NCBI GenBank assembly: GCA_029287875.1
Contig: JARFQH010000054.1
Span: 1 to 9,462, forward strand
Source: Desulfobacteraceae bacterium
GTDB lineage: Bacteria > Desulfobacterota > Desulfobacteria > Desulfobacterales > SG8-13
Length of the DNA: 9,462 bases
Direction of reading: 5' to 3'
In this document: positions 1-7,025 of the stretch, piece after piece
Layout of the letters: every line of letters starts with the position of its first letter
How positions within the stretch are numbered: position 1 is the first letter of the stretch
The notes under the pieces: model-generated
What the model saw: the letters and a program-made list of their open reading frames with translations, nothing else
What the model was told of the DNA's origin: nothing
Database searches by the model: none
Translations under genes and position numbers: made by a program

Positions 1-1
1 C

Positions 2-442
2 GGTTTGCAGCTTGCCTTGGCCTGCGATATCCGGGTCAGCACACCGGATTGCCAAATTGGTTTGCCGGCCATCCGAGAATCCCTCATCCCCGGTTTGTCC
101 ACATGGCGCCTGCCACGTTACGTCGGTTGGGGCCGCGCCAAAAAACTCATTATCGGCGGAGAGAACATTACCGGAGAAGAGGCTTCGGTCATCGGGCTGG
201 TGGACCACCTGGTGCCAGGCGAAGACTTTTTTTCCCATCTTGATAGGGTAGCCGATGGATACTTGAAAGCTTGCTCGACCGGATCGCGGATGAGCAAACT
301 GTTGACGAACCAGGCTTTCGACATGGATTATGATGACTTTTTAACGATGTACTTCGGTCTTCAGGAGCAAACTCAGTACGGCCCGGATGCCGAAGAAAGC
401 AAACGGGCGTATCGGGAAAAGCGCGAACCCAACTGGCAATAA
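2..442 (+). CDS. Crotonase-superfamily protein (enoyl-CoA hydratase/isomerase-like), C-terminal part
   Basis: The gene runs in from the left edge, so only about 146 C-terminal residues are visible and the true start lies outside the window. The opening GLQLALACDIRV matches the oxyanion-hole and helix segment of crotonase-fold enzymes (usually G-x-ELALACD). It is followed by the IP-x(6)-RLPR-x-VG block and the usual I-x-GEEA-x-x-IGLVDHLVP stretch. The tail DAEESKRAYREKREPNW fits the normal C-terminal 'EKR-x-P' ending of the family. Such proteins act on acyl-CoA thioesters in the cytoplasm as hydratases, isomerases, dehydratases or hydrolases. The position that carries the second catalytic Glu of true hydratases (Q-P-E-I) reads L-P-A-I here, so plain enoyl-CoA hydration is doubtful. 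The exact reaction cannot be named without the N-terminal half. The gene ends 26 bases before the convergent DUF2202 gene. Confidence 0.9.
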   Translation, partial: GLQLALACDIRVSTPDCQIGLPAIRESLIPGLSTWRLPRYVGWGRAKKLIIGGENITGEEASVIGLVDHLVPGEDFFSHLDRVADGYLKACSTGSRMSKLLTNQAFDMDYDDFLTMYFGLQEQTQYGPDAEESKRAYREKREPNWQ

Positions 443-468
443 GGGTTTATACGAAGTTCTTTTGATCT

Positions 469-1014
469 TTAGTACATGACGAGATAGCGGCTTATTTCAT
501 GAAGATGGTTTTCTGAGCCTTCCATAAGCAGGGTCAGCACTTTGTGAACATCTTTTTCATTTGTCTGAAGTAAGACATCATTGAGATCGGCAATGACTGT
601 CTGTTCAATGAGGATAGTGACATCAATGGCATTGTTCCTTGACACTTTGCCTTGATCAATCAGATATGAATACAGTTCCTGCAGGTCCGAATCGACAAAT
701 TTGCCGGTATCGTCGGTCGGATCGTCAAATCCGTATGGTTTCAGAAGGAATGAAACGGCATTCATGAATGACTGTTTGCTTTTAGCTGTATTCCCAAAAA
801 CGTCCAATCCCCAAATGTCTGAAAGTGCACCGTATAAATCCCTCGCGAGTCTCACCTCCTCGCGTATATACCTGAGAGCATCCAGGGTATCAGCGCCGAG
901 TGCGGCGTTTTTTTCTGCATGACCCTTTTCAGCTGCCATACATGTGCCGCCGGATGTGATTGTGGCCAACCAAAACAAAACAAGGGCACAGATGATCTTT
1001 CGATTATTCATCAT
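469..1014 (-). CDS. Exported DUF2202 (ferritin-like) protein with degenerate metal site
   Basis: About 181 residues. A short basic start (MMNNRK) and a hydrophobic stretch at about 7-20 form a likely signal peptide, with cleavage probably near Cys25-Ala28. The rest matches the DUF2202 family, whose members are predicted four-helix ferritin-like bundles. Visible blocks are L-R-Y-I-REEVRLARDLY (about 47-61), WGLDVFGNTAKS (68-79), DLQELYSYLIDQGKVS (110-125), I-L-I-EQTVIADL (134-144) and GSENHL (166-171). In the family as I know it, the second helix reads S-E-Q-x-H-M, giving an ExxH metal-binding pair. Here it reads SKQSFM (79-84), so both Glu and His are missing, while Glu52/53, Glu137 and His170 remain. 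The start is uncertain: no clear Shine-Dalgarno precedes any ATG, and in-frame ATGs at 1056 and 1041 would lengthen the n-region. An in-frame stop at 1063-1065 excludes anything longer. I chose 1014 because it gives the most typical signal peptide. The physiological role of DUF2202 is unknown. Confidence 0.85.
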   Translation of the reverse strand: MMNNRKIICALVLFWLATITSGGTCMAAEKGHAEKNAALGADTLDALRYIREEVRLARDLYGALSDIWGLDVFGNTAKSKQSFMNAVSFLLKPYGFDDPTDDTGKFVDSDLQELYSYLIDQGKVSRNNAIDVTILIEQTVIADLNDVLLQTNEKDVHKVLTLLMEGSENHLHEISRYLVMY

Positions 1015-1056
1015 TTTATTTTTCGCAAAAAGTCCATTCATAATGGTTTGCGTCAT

Positions 1057-1265
1057 CCGGTTTCAATAAATATACCAGGAATACAATCCTCATATAAATT
1101 AACATAAAAAACAGTATCATATATGTATATATCAATTTCGGGCATATTCGGGTCTGAGTGAAATGACGTAGATTTATTGGGGGAATGTACGCAAAATGCT
1201 GTTAAATGATATCAGTAAAGCGCTACGGCGTACTTTTGTAGACCGCACAAGCGATTCCGGAGATC
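1057..1265. other. AT-rich leader region of the DUF2202 gene
   Basis: No gene is supported in this part of the 381-base gap between the DUF2202 gene and glgP. Bases about 1060-1135 are very AT-rich, with runs of alternating A and T around 1118-1133. This is where the promoter of the leftward DUF2202 gene would be expected. Several TATA-like hexamers are present on the minus strand, but none is paired convincingly with a -35 box, so no promoter is called. Bases about 1140-1265 show nothing recognisable. Confidence 0.5.
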
Positions 1266-1371
1266 TATAGGCCTTAAGATAAAGGTTTTGGACTGCGTTA
1301 TCGGTCGTCGGCGTATTACAATACAGCCTTCTCCCTCTGGCCTTGCCCAAAACATTATCTTAAAGCCTATA
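1266..1371. repeat. Large imperfect inverted repeat (possible MITE/REP-like palindromic element)
   Basis: The left arm 1266-1291 and right arm 1347-1371 are reverse complements over about 25 bases. Shared blocks are TATAGGC, TTAAGATAA and GTTTTGG, broken by one substitution and a small length difference. The 55-base middle holds a second hairpin: GGC-GTATT (1310-1317), a two-base loop, then AATAC-A-GCC (1320-1328) with a single bulged A. The whole would fold as a long stem with an inner hairpin. It starts 67 bases beyond the glgP stop codon, so it could form in the glgP 3' transcript. No T-run follows the stem on the minus strand, so it is not a standard intrinsic terminator. The layout resembles short non-autonomous palindromic repeats found in many copies in bacterial genomes, but copy number cannot be judged from one window. 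Two weak reading frames (1212-1463 minus, 1288-1524 plus) cross it and are not credible genes. Confidence 0.7.
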
Positions 1372-1437
1372 CCATGCCTGATTAAGGCTGAAATTTCAGA
1401 AAAGGGCCTGTATGGATGGAAACTCATTAGTGATTCG

Positions 1438-3948
1438 TCAAGGTACAGGCTGTTCCAAGTCAATCGTTACAGCCTTTGCTTGCCAAATGTCCCGACAGTA
1501 TTCCCGGATGGACCGATCCGATGAAAATTTTCCCATTCGAGCTGTATTGAGAATGGCCATTCGGGTCCATAGGGACGGGGCCCGGTAAGCCGCGGCGACC
1601 CGGTCCTGACATGCAACATAGGAACGGTAGTCCGCCAAAACCAGAAACTCGTCACGATTCAACAGATCCTCAACAAGCGGTCGAAACAGTTCTCGATCGC
1701 CGCCGGAAAATGCTCCCCAGCGAATCTGGTCGAGAGCTTTGCGCAGTTCCTCGTCTGCTTCCACGTGTTCCATTGGCCGATACGCTTTCGATTTGATCTG
1801 CAAGACTTCTTCGGCTGTCCGTCCAAAAAGAAAAAAATTCTCCTCTCCCACCTCCTCGCGGATTTCGATGTTGGCGCCGTCCAACGTCCCGATGGTCAGC
1901 GCGCCGTTCATGGCAAATTTCATATTGCCGGTGCCCGATGCTTCCTTGCCCGCGGTGGATATTTGCTCTGACAGATCAGCTGCCGGGTAAATTAATTGCG
2001 CGATTTTGACACTGAAATCCGGCACGAACACGACCCTCAGACAATCCCGGATGTCAGGATCCCGGTTTACGACGTCGGCCACGGAATTGATCAACTTAAT
2101 GATCAGCTTTGCCATTGTGTAACCGGGAGCTGCTTTGCCACTGAAGGTAAACGTACGGGGCAATATTTCGCCCCCCGGTGACTCTTTGATCCGATTATAG
2201 AGGGTGATGATGTGGAGCAGCATCAGATGCTGGCGCTTGTATTCGTGTATACGTTTCACCAGAATGTCAAACATCGATTCGGGGTTGATGTCGACTCCGG
2301 CACACTTCCTCATCAGCCCGATCAGACGACGCTTATTCTCCAATTTGATGTGGCGCCACTTCTCCTGGAACTGCTGGTCGTCAACGAACGCCTCCAGTCG
2401 TTTCAATTCCGACAGGTCCGTCATCCAGCGATCCCCGATGCTGCTGGTGATCAGAGCACTGAGCCCTGGGTTGCTCAACACCATGAATCGGCGCGGCGAG
2501 ACCCCGTTGGTTTTGTTGCTGAATTTTTCCGGCATCATCTCGGCAAAATCCTGCAGCAAACCCTCCTCGAGCAGTTTGGTGTGAAGCGCCGCAACACCGT
2601 TTATGGCGTGGCTGCCGACGCAGGCTAGATTCGCCATCCGCACATATTTTTCACCACTGTCGTCGATCAGGGACATGCGGGTTAGGCGTTCGGTGTCGCC
2701 GGGATAAAGGCGTTGAACCTCATTTAAAAAGCGGTGGTTGATCTCGTAAATGATTTCAATGTGCCGCGGCAGCACGGCGGCAAAAAGCAGCAGCGGCCAT
2801 TTTTCCAATGCTTCCGGCAGCAGGGTGTGATTGGTGTAGCCCATAGTTTTTTGTGTGATGTCCCAGGCTGTCTCCCAGTCCATTGCATGCTCGTCGATAA
2901 ATATGCGCATCAACTCGGCCACGGCGACGGCCGGGTGAGTGTCATTGAGCTGAACCGCCCACAGTGTATCGAAATCATCGAGGTGGCCTTTGATCCGCAT
3001 ATGAAGATCGACAATATTCTGTAAAGAACAGGAGACAAAGAAGTATTGTTGCTCCAGACGCAGTCGCTTGCCGGCAACCGGCTCGTCGTTTGGGTAGAGA
3101 ACCTTAGTCAGATTCTCGGAGGACACTTTCTCTTCGACTGCACCGTAATAGTCACCGATATTGAAGGCCTGAAAATCGAACGATTCACTGGCTTCGGCCT
3201 TCCACAGGCGCAGCGTGTTGCAGTTATTTACCTTGTATCCGGAGATCGGTGTATCGTATGGTGTTCCCTTCACTACCCGGTCGGGAATCCAGCGCACGCG
3301 GTGACGTCCTTCCGGGTCCTGATAGTATTCGGTTTTACCGCCCAGTTTGACGTCGTACTCTACTTCCGGACGGATAATTTCCCAGGGATTGCCCAGGTGC
3401 AGCCAGTTGTCCGTCAACTCCACCTGCCAACCATCACGGATCTCTTGGTGAAAAATGCCGTGCTCGTAGCGAATTCCGAACCCAATCGCGGGAATTCGCA
3501 GTGTGGCCAGGGAATCCAGGTAGCACGCCGCCAACCGGCCGAGGCCGCCGTTTCCCAATCCAGGCTCTTCTTCCTGGGCAATTAAATCCTCCAGATTCTG
3601 GTCGATCGCCGTCACAGCTTCGCGCGCCGAATCGTAAAGATCCAAGTTGATGAGATTTTTACCCAGTTGGGGTCCCATTAGGAACTCGGCCGACAAGTAA
3701 CAAACGATTTTGACGTCTTTTTTGATGATGGTTTCCATCGTGTGGATCCAGCGCTGCAACATGCGATCCCGCACTGTGTAAGCCAAGGCCATGTAGTAAT
3801 CGTTGCGCGTGGCAATCTGCGGAAATTTGGCTTGGATATAATACAGATTGTCCAGGATGGCGCGGCGAAGCGTCTCGATGCTGGTGCCCGTGCGGTCGTC
3901 TTCGACCTCCGCGGTGTGGCGTGGCGGCATTTCATACTGTTTGGTCAT
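1438..3948 (-). CDS. glgP: Glycogen/starch/alpha-glucan (maltodextrin) phosphorylase
   Basis: An 836-residue GT35 phosphorylase of normal full length. It removes terminal alpha-1,4-linked glucose from glycogen or maltodextrin with phosphate, giving glucose-1-phosphate, using pyridoxal phosphate in the cytoplasm. Conserved blocks in order (numbering from the chosen start) are CYLSAEFLMGPQLGKNL (83-99), GLGNGGLGRLAACYLDSLA (130-148), QLNDTHPA (333-340), YTNHTLLPEALEKW (371-384), SNKTNGVSPRRF (477-488), RIHEYKRQ (566-573), FSGKAAPGY (602-610), VVFVPDFSV (639-647) and EASGTGNMKFAMNGALTIG (669-687). The PLP-binding lysine is Lys677 in GNMKF. The ATG at 3948 is chosen over an in-frame ATG at 3975 because GGGAG (3957-3961) sits 8 bases upstream of it, whereas nothing suitable precedes 3975. 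The gene is transcribed alone, divergently from the alpha/beta hydrolase, with no other glycogen genes in view. Whether it prefers glycogen or short maltodextrins cannot be read from the sequence. Confidence 0.97.
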   Translation of the reverse strand: MTKQYEMPPRHTAEVEDDRTGTSIETLRRAILDNLYYIQAKFPQIATRNDYYMALAYTVRDRMLQRWIHTMETIIKKDVKIVCYLSAEFLMGPQLGKNLINLDLYDSAREAVTAIDQNLEDLIAQEEEPGLGNGGLGRLAACYLDSLATLRIPAIGFGIRYEHGIFHQEIRDGWQVELTDNWLHLGNPWEIIRPEVEYDVKLGGKTEYYQDPEGRHRVRWIPDRVVKGTPYDTPISGYKVNNCNTLRLWKAEASESFDFQAFNIGDYYGAVEEKVSSENLTKVLYPNDEPVAGKRLRLEQQYFFVSCSLQNIVDLHMRIKGHLDDFDTLWAVQLNDTHPAVAVAELMRIFIDEHAMDWETAWDITQKTMGYTNHTLLPEALEKWPLLLFAAVLPRHIEIIYEINHRFLNEVQRLYPGDTERLTRMSLIDDSGEKYVRMANLACVGSHAINGVAALHTKLLEEGLLQDFAEMMPEKFSNKTNGVSPRRFMVLSNPGLSALITSSIGDRWMTDLSELKRLEAFVDDQQFQEKWRHIKLENKRRLIGLMRKCAGVDINPESMFDILVKRIHEYKRQHLMLLHIITLYNRIKESPGGEILPRTFTFSGKAAPGYTMAKLIIKLINSVADVVNRDPDIRDCLRVVFVPDFSVKIAQLIYPAADLSEQISTAGKEASGTGNMKFAMNGALTIGTLDGANIEIREEVGEENFFLFGRTAEEVLQIKSKAYRPMEHVEADEELRKALDQIRWGAFSGGDRELFRPLVEDLLNRDEFLVLADYRSYVACQDRVAAAYRAPSLWTRMAILNTARMGKFSSDRSIREYCRDIWQAKAVTIDLEQPVP

Positions 3949-3956
3949 TTCCCTTT

Positions 3957-3961
3957 CTCCC
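3957..3961 (-). promoter_or_regulatory. Ribosome binding site deciding the glgP start
   Basis: On the minus strand GGGAG lies 8 bases before the ATG at 3948, in a purine-rich run reaching the start codon. It favours this start over the ATG 27 bases further upstream. Confidence 0.75.
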
Positions 3962-4019
3962 GTTCGTAAGATCATGTTCGTGAAGGTAAGGGCCTCTGCA
4001 AGAATTCCGAAACTTTTAC

Positions 4020-4051
4020 ATTAAATGCCGTATATTCATCCGCAATGTCAA
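4020..4051 (-). promoter_or_regulatory. Candidate weak glgP promoter
   Basis: On the minus strand a perfect TTGACA -35 box (4046-4051) is followed by TTTAAT (4020-4025), a 5/6 match to the -10 consensus. The spacing is 20 bases, longer than the usual 16-18, so this is only a candidate. It would place the start of transcription about 60-70 bases before the glgP ATG. Confidence 0.3.
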
Positions 4052-4104
4052 ATGGATTAACCAAGAAGACAAACTTTAACGGGCTGTTAAGTTCCCTTGT
4101 CCGC

Positions 4105-4170
4105 ATATTACGGCGGATCATGGCGTAAGCCGTGACACACGATCGGTGTTTGACATAACTGCCGTAATAT
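4105..4170. repeat. Inverted pair of a 10-base motif in the divergent control region
   Basis: GCCGTAATAT occurs on the plus strand at 4161-4170 and, exactly inverted, on the minus strand at 4105-4114, with 46 bases between. A near copy, GCCGTATATT, lies at 4027-4036. The plus-strand copy falls between the -35 and -10 boxes of the candidate hydrolase promoter. The minus-strand copy overlaps a small hairpin formed by TCCGC (4100-4104) and GCGGA (4113-4117). Paired sites in a divergent promoter region suggest regulator binding, but no regulator gene is in the window. Confidence 0.45.
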
Positions 4171-4180
4171 TTTATATAAT
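4150..4180 (+). promoter_or_regulatory. Sigma70-type promoter for the alpha/beta hydrolase unit
   Basis: A perfect TTGACA (4150-4155) and a perfect TATAAT (4175-4180) are separated by 19 bases. A TATATA at 4173-4178 would give the ideal 17-base spacing with a weaker -10 match. Transcription would begin near 4187, about 33 bases before the ATG at 4220. This is the strongest promoter-like sequence in the window, set in a local AT-rich stretch. Confidence 0.6.
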
Positions 4181-4184
4181 ATAA

Positions 4185-4205
4185 TTAAACCGTTAACCGG
4201 TTCAA
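4185..4205. promoter_or_regulatory. Operator-like 21-base near-palindrome at the expected transcription start
   Basis: Bases 4185-4205 read almost the same on both strands around the central A at 4195; 8 of 10 base pairs are complementary. The inner part contains AACCGGTT (4195-4202), an 8-base perfect palindrome. The site begins 5 bases after the candidate -10 box and covers the expected start of transcription, a typical place for a repressor to bind. No cognate regulator can be named. Confidence 0.45.
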
Positions 4206-4219
4206 CCGCTTTCCGGAAA

Positions 4220-5131
4220 ATGTTTCAGGTAATGAATCCCACAACAGACCGCGAACCGGTGGAAGGCTTTGTTGAAGTGCCTGAAGGACGGCTCCATCAT
4301 CTGGATTGGGGCGGCAGCGGGCCGCAGATCCACTTTTTGCACGCCAATGGCTTCTGTGCCGGCACTTACACGCCTTTTCTCAGATATTTGATGGCCGATT
4401 TTCATGTCTTCGCCAGCGATGTCCGCGGACATGGAGGTTCCAGTTTCTCCGGTGCCCCGCGCATTCGCCACTGGGACATTTTCGCCAACGATCTGAAGTT
4501 AACCATCGAAAAGGCCATGACGCCGCCGATCATCGGGATGGGTCATTCGTTGGGAGCCGTCACCACCTGTATTGCTGCCGCAAAGTACCCCCGACTGTTT
4601 AGCGCCCTCGTTTTGATAGATCCCGTGATTTTTCCAAAGAAATTCCTCTGGCGTATTGCGGCCATGAAAATCCTGGGCCTGCGCAGCGCCATTGGACCGG
4701 CCCGCATGGCCCGCAAGCGGAAACGGGTTTTTAAGGACAAACAGACGGCCCTGAGACGATTTGCCGAGGGTCGGGGAATTTTTAAATCCTGGTCGAAAGA
4801 TTTTATCGAGGCTTACCTGGAGTGCGGCCTGCTGGAAAAGGACACGCATAGCGCGATTTTAAAATGTGATCCGGAACTGGAAGCGCAGATTTTCGAATCA
4901 GTTCCCCTCAACGTCTGGTCGTACGTGAAAAAGATCTCCTGCCCGGTGTTCGTTGTACGCGGTGAGGCCTCGGAAACGTTTTTAAGACAGGCGGCCAATC
5001 GTATCAAGGCCGTAAGGCCGGAATTCGAACTGCAGGAAATTCCACGCTCGGGTCATTTTGTCTCCATGGAACAGCCCCAGGTCTGTGCTAGCGTCATCTT
5101 GAAATTTCTTCGAAAACAAAATGGCCGGTGA
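4220..5131 (+). CDS. Alpha/beta hydrolase fold protein
   Basis: A 303-residue single-domain alpha/beta hydrolase. A beta-strand with FLHANG (39-44) leads into the oxyanion-hole region. The SDVRGHGGS segment (66-74) is the usual loop after the next strand. The nucleophile elbow is GHSLG (108-112) with Ser110 as predicted nucleophile, and His279 in SGHF closes the catalytic set. The acid is less clear: the strand VFVVRGEASETF (243-254) offers Glu249 or Glu252, and Asp134 in LIDPV is another option. Substrate cannot be inferred; lipases, esterases, haloperoxidase-like and C-C hydrolases share this outline. No signal peptide or membrane segment is seen, so it is probably cytoplasmic. The start at 4220 has only a weak GGA upstream; an in-frame ATG at 4232 follows a GGTA and is possible. 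It is first in a probable two-gene unit with the amidohydrolase 85 bases downstream. Confidence 0.9.
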   Translation: MFQVMNPTTDREPVEGFVEVPEGRLHHLDWGGSGPQIHFLHANGFCAGTYTPFLRYLMADFHVFASDVRGHGGSSFSGAPRIRHWDIFANDLKLTIEKAMTPPIIGMGHSLGAVTTCIAAAKYPRLFSALVLIDPVIFPKKFLWRIAAMKILGLRSAIGPARMARKRKRVFKDKQTALRRFAEGRGIFKSWSKDFIEAYLECGLLEKDTHSAILKCDPELEAQIFESVPLNVWSYVKKISCPVFVVRGEASETFLRQAANRIKAVRPEFELQEIPRSGHFVSMEQPQVCASVILKFLRKQNGR

Positions 5132-5171
5132 CGTTTATGCGATGCCCGACCGGCGCAAGTATTAGCGAGAT

Positions 5172-5192
5172 GGACGTAAAGGTCTTTAGTCC
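5172..5192 (+). other. Small hairpin between hydrolase and amidohydrolase
   Basis: GGAC (5172-5175) and TAAA (5177-5180) pair with TTTA (5185-5188) and GTCC (5189-5192), leaving a bulged G and a GGTC loop. The stem ends 11 bases before the ribosome binding site of the next gene. No T-run follows, so it is not an intrinsic terminator; it might affect mRNA processing or translation. Confidence 0.35.
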
Positions 5193-5203
5193 TTCCATGT
5201 AAA

Positions 5204-5209
5204 AAGGAA
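5204..5209 (+). promoter_or_regulatory. Ribosome binding site of the amidohydrolase gene
   Basis: AAGGAA lies 7 bases before the ATG at 5217. Another ATG at 5210 is out of frame with this gene and sits directly against the site, so 5217 is the supported start. Confidence 0.75.
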
Positions 5210-5216
5210 ATGAAAA

Positions 5217-6992
5217 ATGAAAACCCAGTACACGTCATCATCAGGCTCAAAAAAGGATATTCAGCAGTTGATGCGGGTTGCCCTCGGACAGGAGTTCGCC
5301 GACCTGGCGGTGGTCAACAGCCGATTGTTGAACGTTTATACGGGCGAGTTGTTGGAAGGGCTGGCGGTCTGCACCAAGGGATCCTGGATCGCTTACGTCG
5401 GAAAGGATACCGAAAAAAAAATCGGCCCTCAAACGGAAATCATCGATGCCGCCGGGAAAATGCTCATTCCGGGACTGATCGACGGCCACACGCACCTTGC
5501 CTGGCTCGGCAGCGTCGAGGCATTTCTCGAGCCGATCCTGGCCGGTGGGACGGCGGCTCTCGTGACCGAAAGCCTCGAGGTGTATGCGGTCGCCGGCTTG
5601 GCCGGCGTCAATGACTTTCTGGATGCGCTATGCGACCAGCCGATCAAGGTTTTTTCCACGGCACCTTTCATGGCTTCTATCAGCCGCAGGGCGCATGGAA
5701 TCGACTCGGGTGACCTGAAAGAACTGTTATCCCGTAGAGACATCGTCGGGCTGGGCGAATCCTACTGGCAAACAGTCCTCCAAAAACCGGACCAGGCGCT
5801 GCCCACGCTTGAAACGGCCCTTCACTCCGGCAAGCCGCTCGAAGGGCATACAGCCGGCGCCAGGGGGAACAAACTGGCAGCTTACCTGGCGGCCGGGATT
5901 TCCTCCTGTCATGAACCGATAACAGCCGATGAAGTGCTGGAGCGTCTGCGCCTGGGCATTCATGTCATGATCCGGGAAGGAAGCATCCGCCGGGACCTCG
6001 AAGCCATCGCCGCCGTAAAAGATGCCGGCGTCGACACACGCCGGCTGATCCTGGTGACGGACGGTCTCAGCCCCCAGGATTTGACCGAAAAAGGCGGAAT
6101 GGAATTCGTGGTCCGGAAGGCGATTGAACACGGTTTCGATCCGATCGTCGCGGTCCAAATGGCGACGCTCAACGTGGCCGAACACTTTCGTCTGGACGCG
6201 GTTATCGGCGGCATTGCACCGGGCCGGTCGGCCGATATGCTCGTTCTCCCGGATCTCCAGACGTTTCGGGCCGAGATTGTCATCAGCAACGGCAAAGTGA
6301 TTGCCCGCCAGGGGCGTTTGTTGGTCGAACCCCGGCGCCACCGCTATCTGCCGGCCAGCCTCACGTCGGTACTGTTGCCGGATGATGTTACGCCGACTGA
6401 TTTTCAGATCGTGGCCGAGGGGGCAACCCGTGTCAATGTAAGGGTTATCGAAATGGTGACCGACCTGGTGACAAAGGAAATTGTTCTGGATCTTTTAGTG
6501 ACCGATGGCCGGATAAATGCAGAGCCCGGCCGGGATATTGTCAAAGTTGCGGCCATCGACCGCACTCACGTTCCCGGCAAGAGATTCGTCGGTTTGATCA
6601 AAGGATTCGGTCTGAAAGCCGGTGCCCTGGCCTGCAGCGCGGCCTGGGACACCTCCGACATCATCGTTGCGGGAGCCGACGACGGTGACATGGCGATCGC
6701 CGTGAATCGCATCCGTAAATTGCAGGGGGGCGTGGTCGTTGTGGCGGATGGCACAATCGAGGCAGAACTGCCGCTGCCGGTGTTCGGGCTCATGTCGGAA
6801 GAATCCCTCGATCGGGTGGCCGCAAAACTGGCAGAGATCAAAGCCTCAGTGAACCGACTCGGATGTCCTTTTCCCGACCCTCTCCTTACGCTGGTCACCC
6901 TGACAGGCGCAGCCATCCCGTATTTGCGGATCTGCGAAGAAGGCCTGGTGAATCTGAAAAACGGAACGACGGTGGGTTTGTTCGCCAATTAG
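5217..6992 (+). CDS. Divergent adenine deaminase-family amidohydrolase
   Basis: A 591-residue protein, the usual adenine deaminase length, alignable throughout. Family members hydrolyse adenine to hypoxanthine and ammonia at a metal centre in the cytoplasm. Predicted metal ligands are kept: His91 and His93 (GLIDGHTH), Glu181 (GLGE), His211 (GH), His232 (CHE) and Asp282 (TDG). Also typical are LRLGIHVMIREGS (244-256), GGIAPGRSADMLVL (331-344) and the C-terminal LIKGFGLKAGALA (460-472), AVNRIRKLQGGVVVV (495-509) and LPLPVFGLMS (518-527). Several positions normally constant in adenine deaminases differ. HIESS becomes HLAWL, ADPHE becomes TESLE, SDHE becomes SCHE, TDD becomes TDG, and the C-terminal AHDSHN becomes AWDTSD. 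The fold and metal chemistry therefore look intact while the pocket does not, so I withhold the gene symbol. Another cyclic amide or amidine substrate is possible. It probably shares a transcript with the hydrolase upstream. Confidence 0.9.
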   Translation: MKTQYTSSSGSKKDIQQLMRVALGQEFADLAVVNSRLLNVYTGELLEGLAVCTKGSWIAYVGKDTEKKIGPQTEIIDAAGKMLIPGLIDGHTHLAWLGSVEAFLEPILAGGTAALVTESLEVYAVAGLAGVNDFLDALCDQPIKVFSTAPFMASISRRAHGIDSGDLKELLSRRDIVGLGESYWQTVLQKPDQALPTLETALHSGKPLEGHTAGARGNKLAAYLAAGISSCHEPITADEVLERLRLGIHVMIREGSIRRDLEAIAAVKDAGVDTRRLILVTDGLSPQDLTEKGGMEFVVRKAIEHGFDPIVAVQMATLNVAEHFRLDAVIGGIAPGRSADMLVLPDLQTFRAEIVISNGKVIARQGRLLVEPRRHRYLPASLTSVLLPDDVTPTDFQIVAEGATRVNVRVIEMVTDLVTKEIVLDLLVTDGRINAEPGRDIVKVAAIDRTHVPGKRFVGLIKGFGLKAGALACSAAWDTSDIIVAGADDGDMAIAVNRIRKLQGGVVVVADGTIEAELPLPVFGLMSEESLDRVAAKLAEIKASVNRLGCPFPDPLLTLVTLTGAAIPYLRICEEGLVNLKNGTTVGLFAN

Positions 6993-7025
6993 TGCCTATG
7001 CATGTTTTCCAAAGGTATTGGTCGA

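Noticed and set aside
1266..1371. Inverted repeat considered as the glgP intrinsic terminator
   Set aside because: On the minus strand no T-run follows the stem, and the arms are far longer and more widely spaced than in normal terminators.
1212..1524. Two overlapping short reading frames (83 aa on -, 78 aa on +) in the glgP downstream gap
   Set aside because: Both run through the inverted repeat, overlap the glgP 3' end, have no ribosome site and show no family resemblance.
3046..3585. 179-aa reading frame on + inside glgP
   Set aside because: It lies fully antisense to the strongly conserved phosphorylase and reads as a low-quality shadow frame.
5727..6341. 204-aa reading frame on - inside the amidohydrolase
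   Set aside because: It is antisense to a conserved coding region and its composition follows from the codon bias of the real gene.
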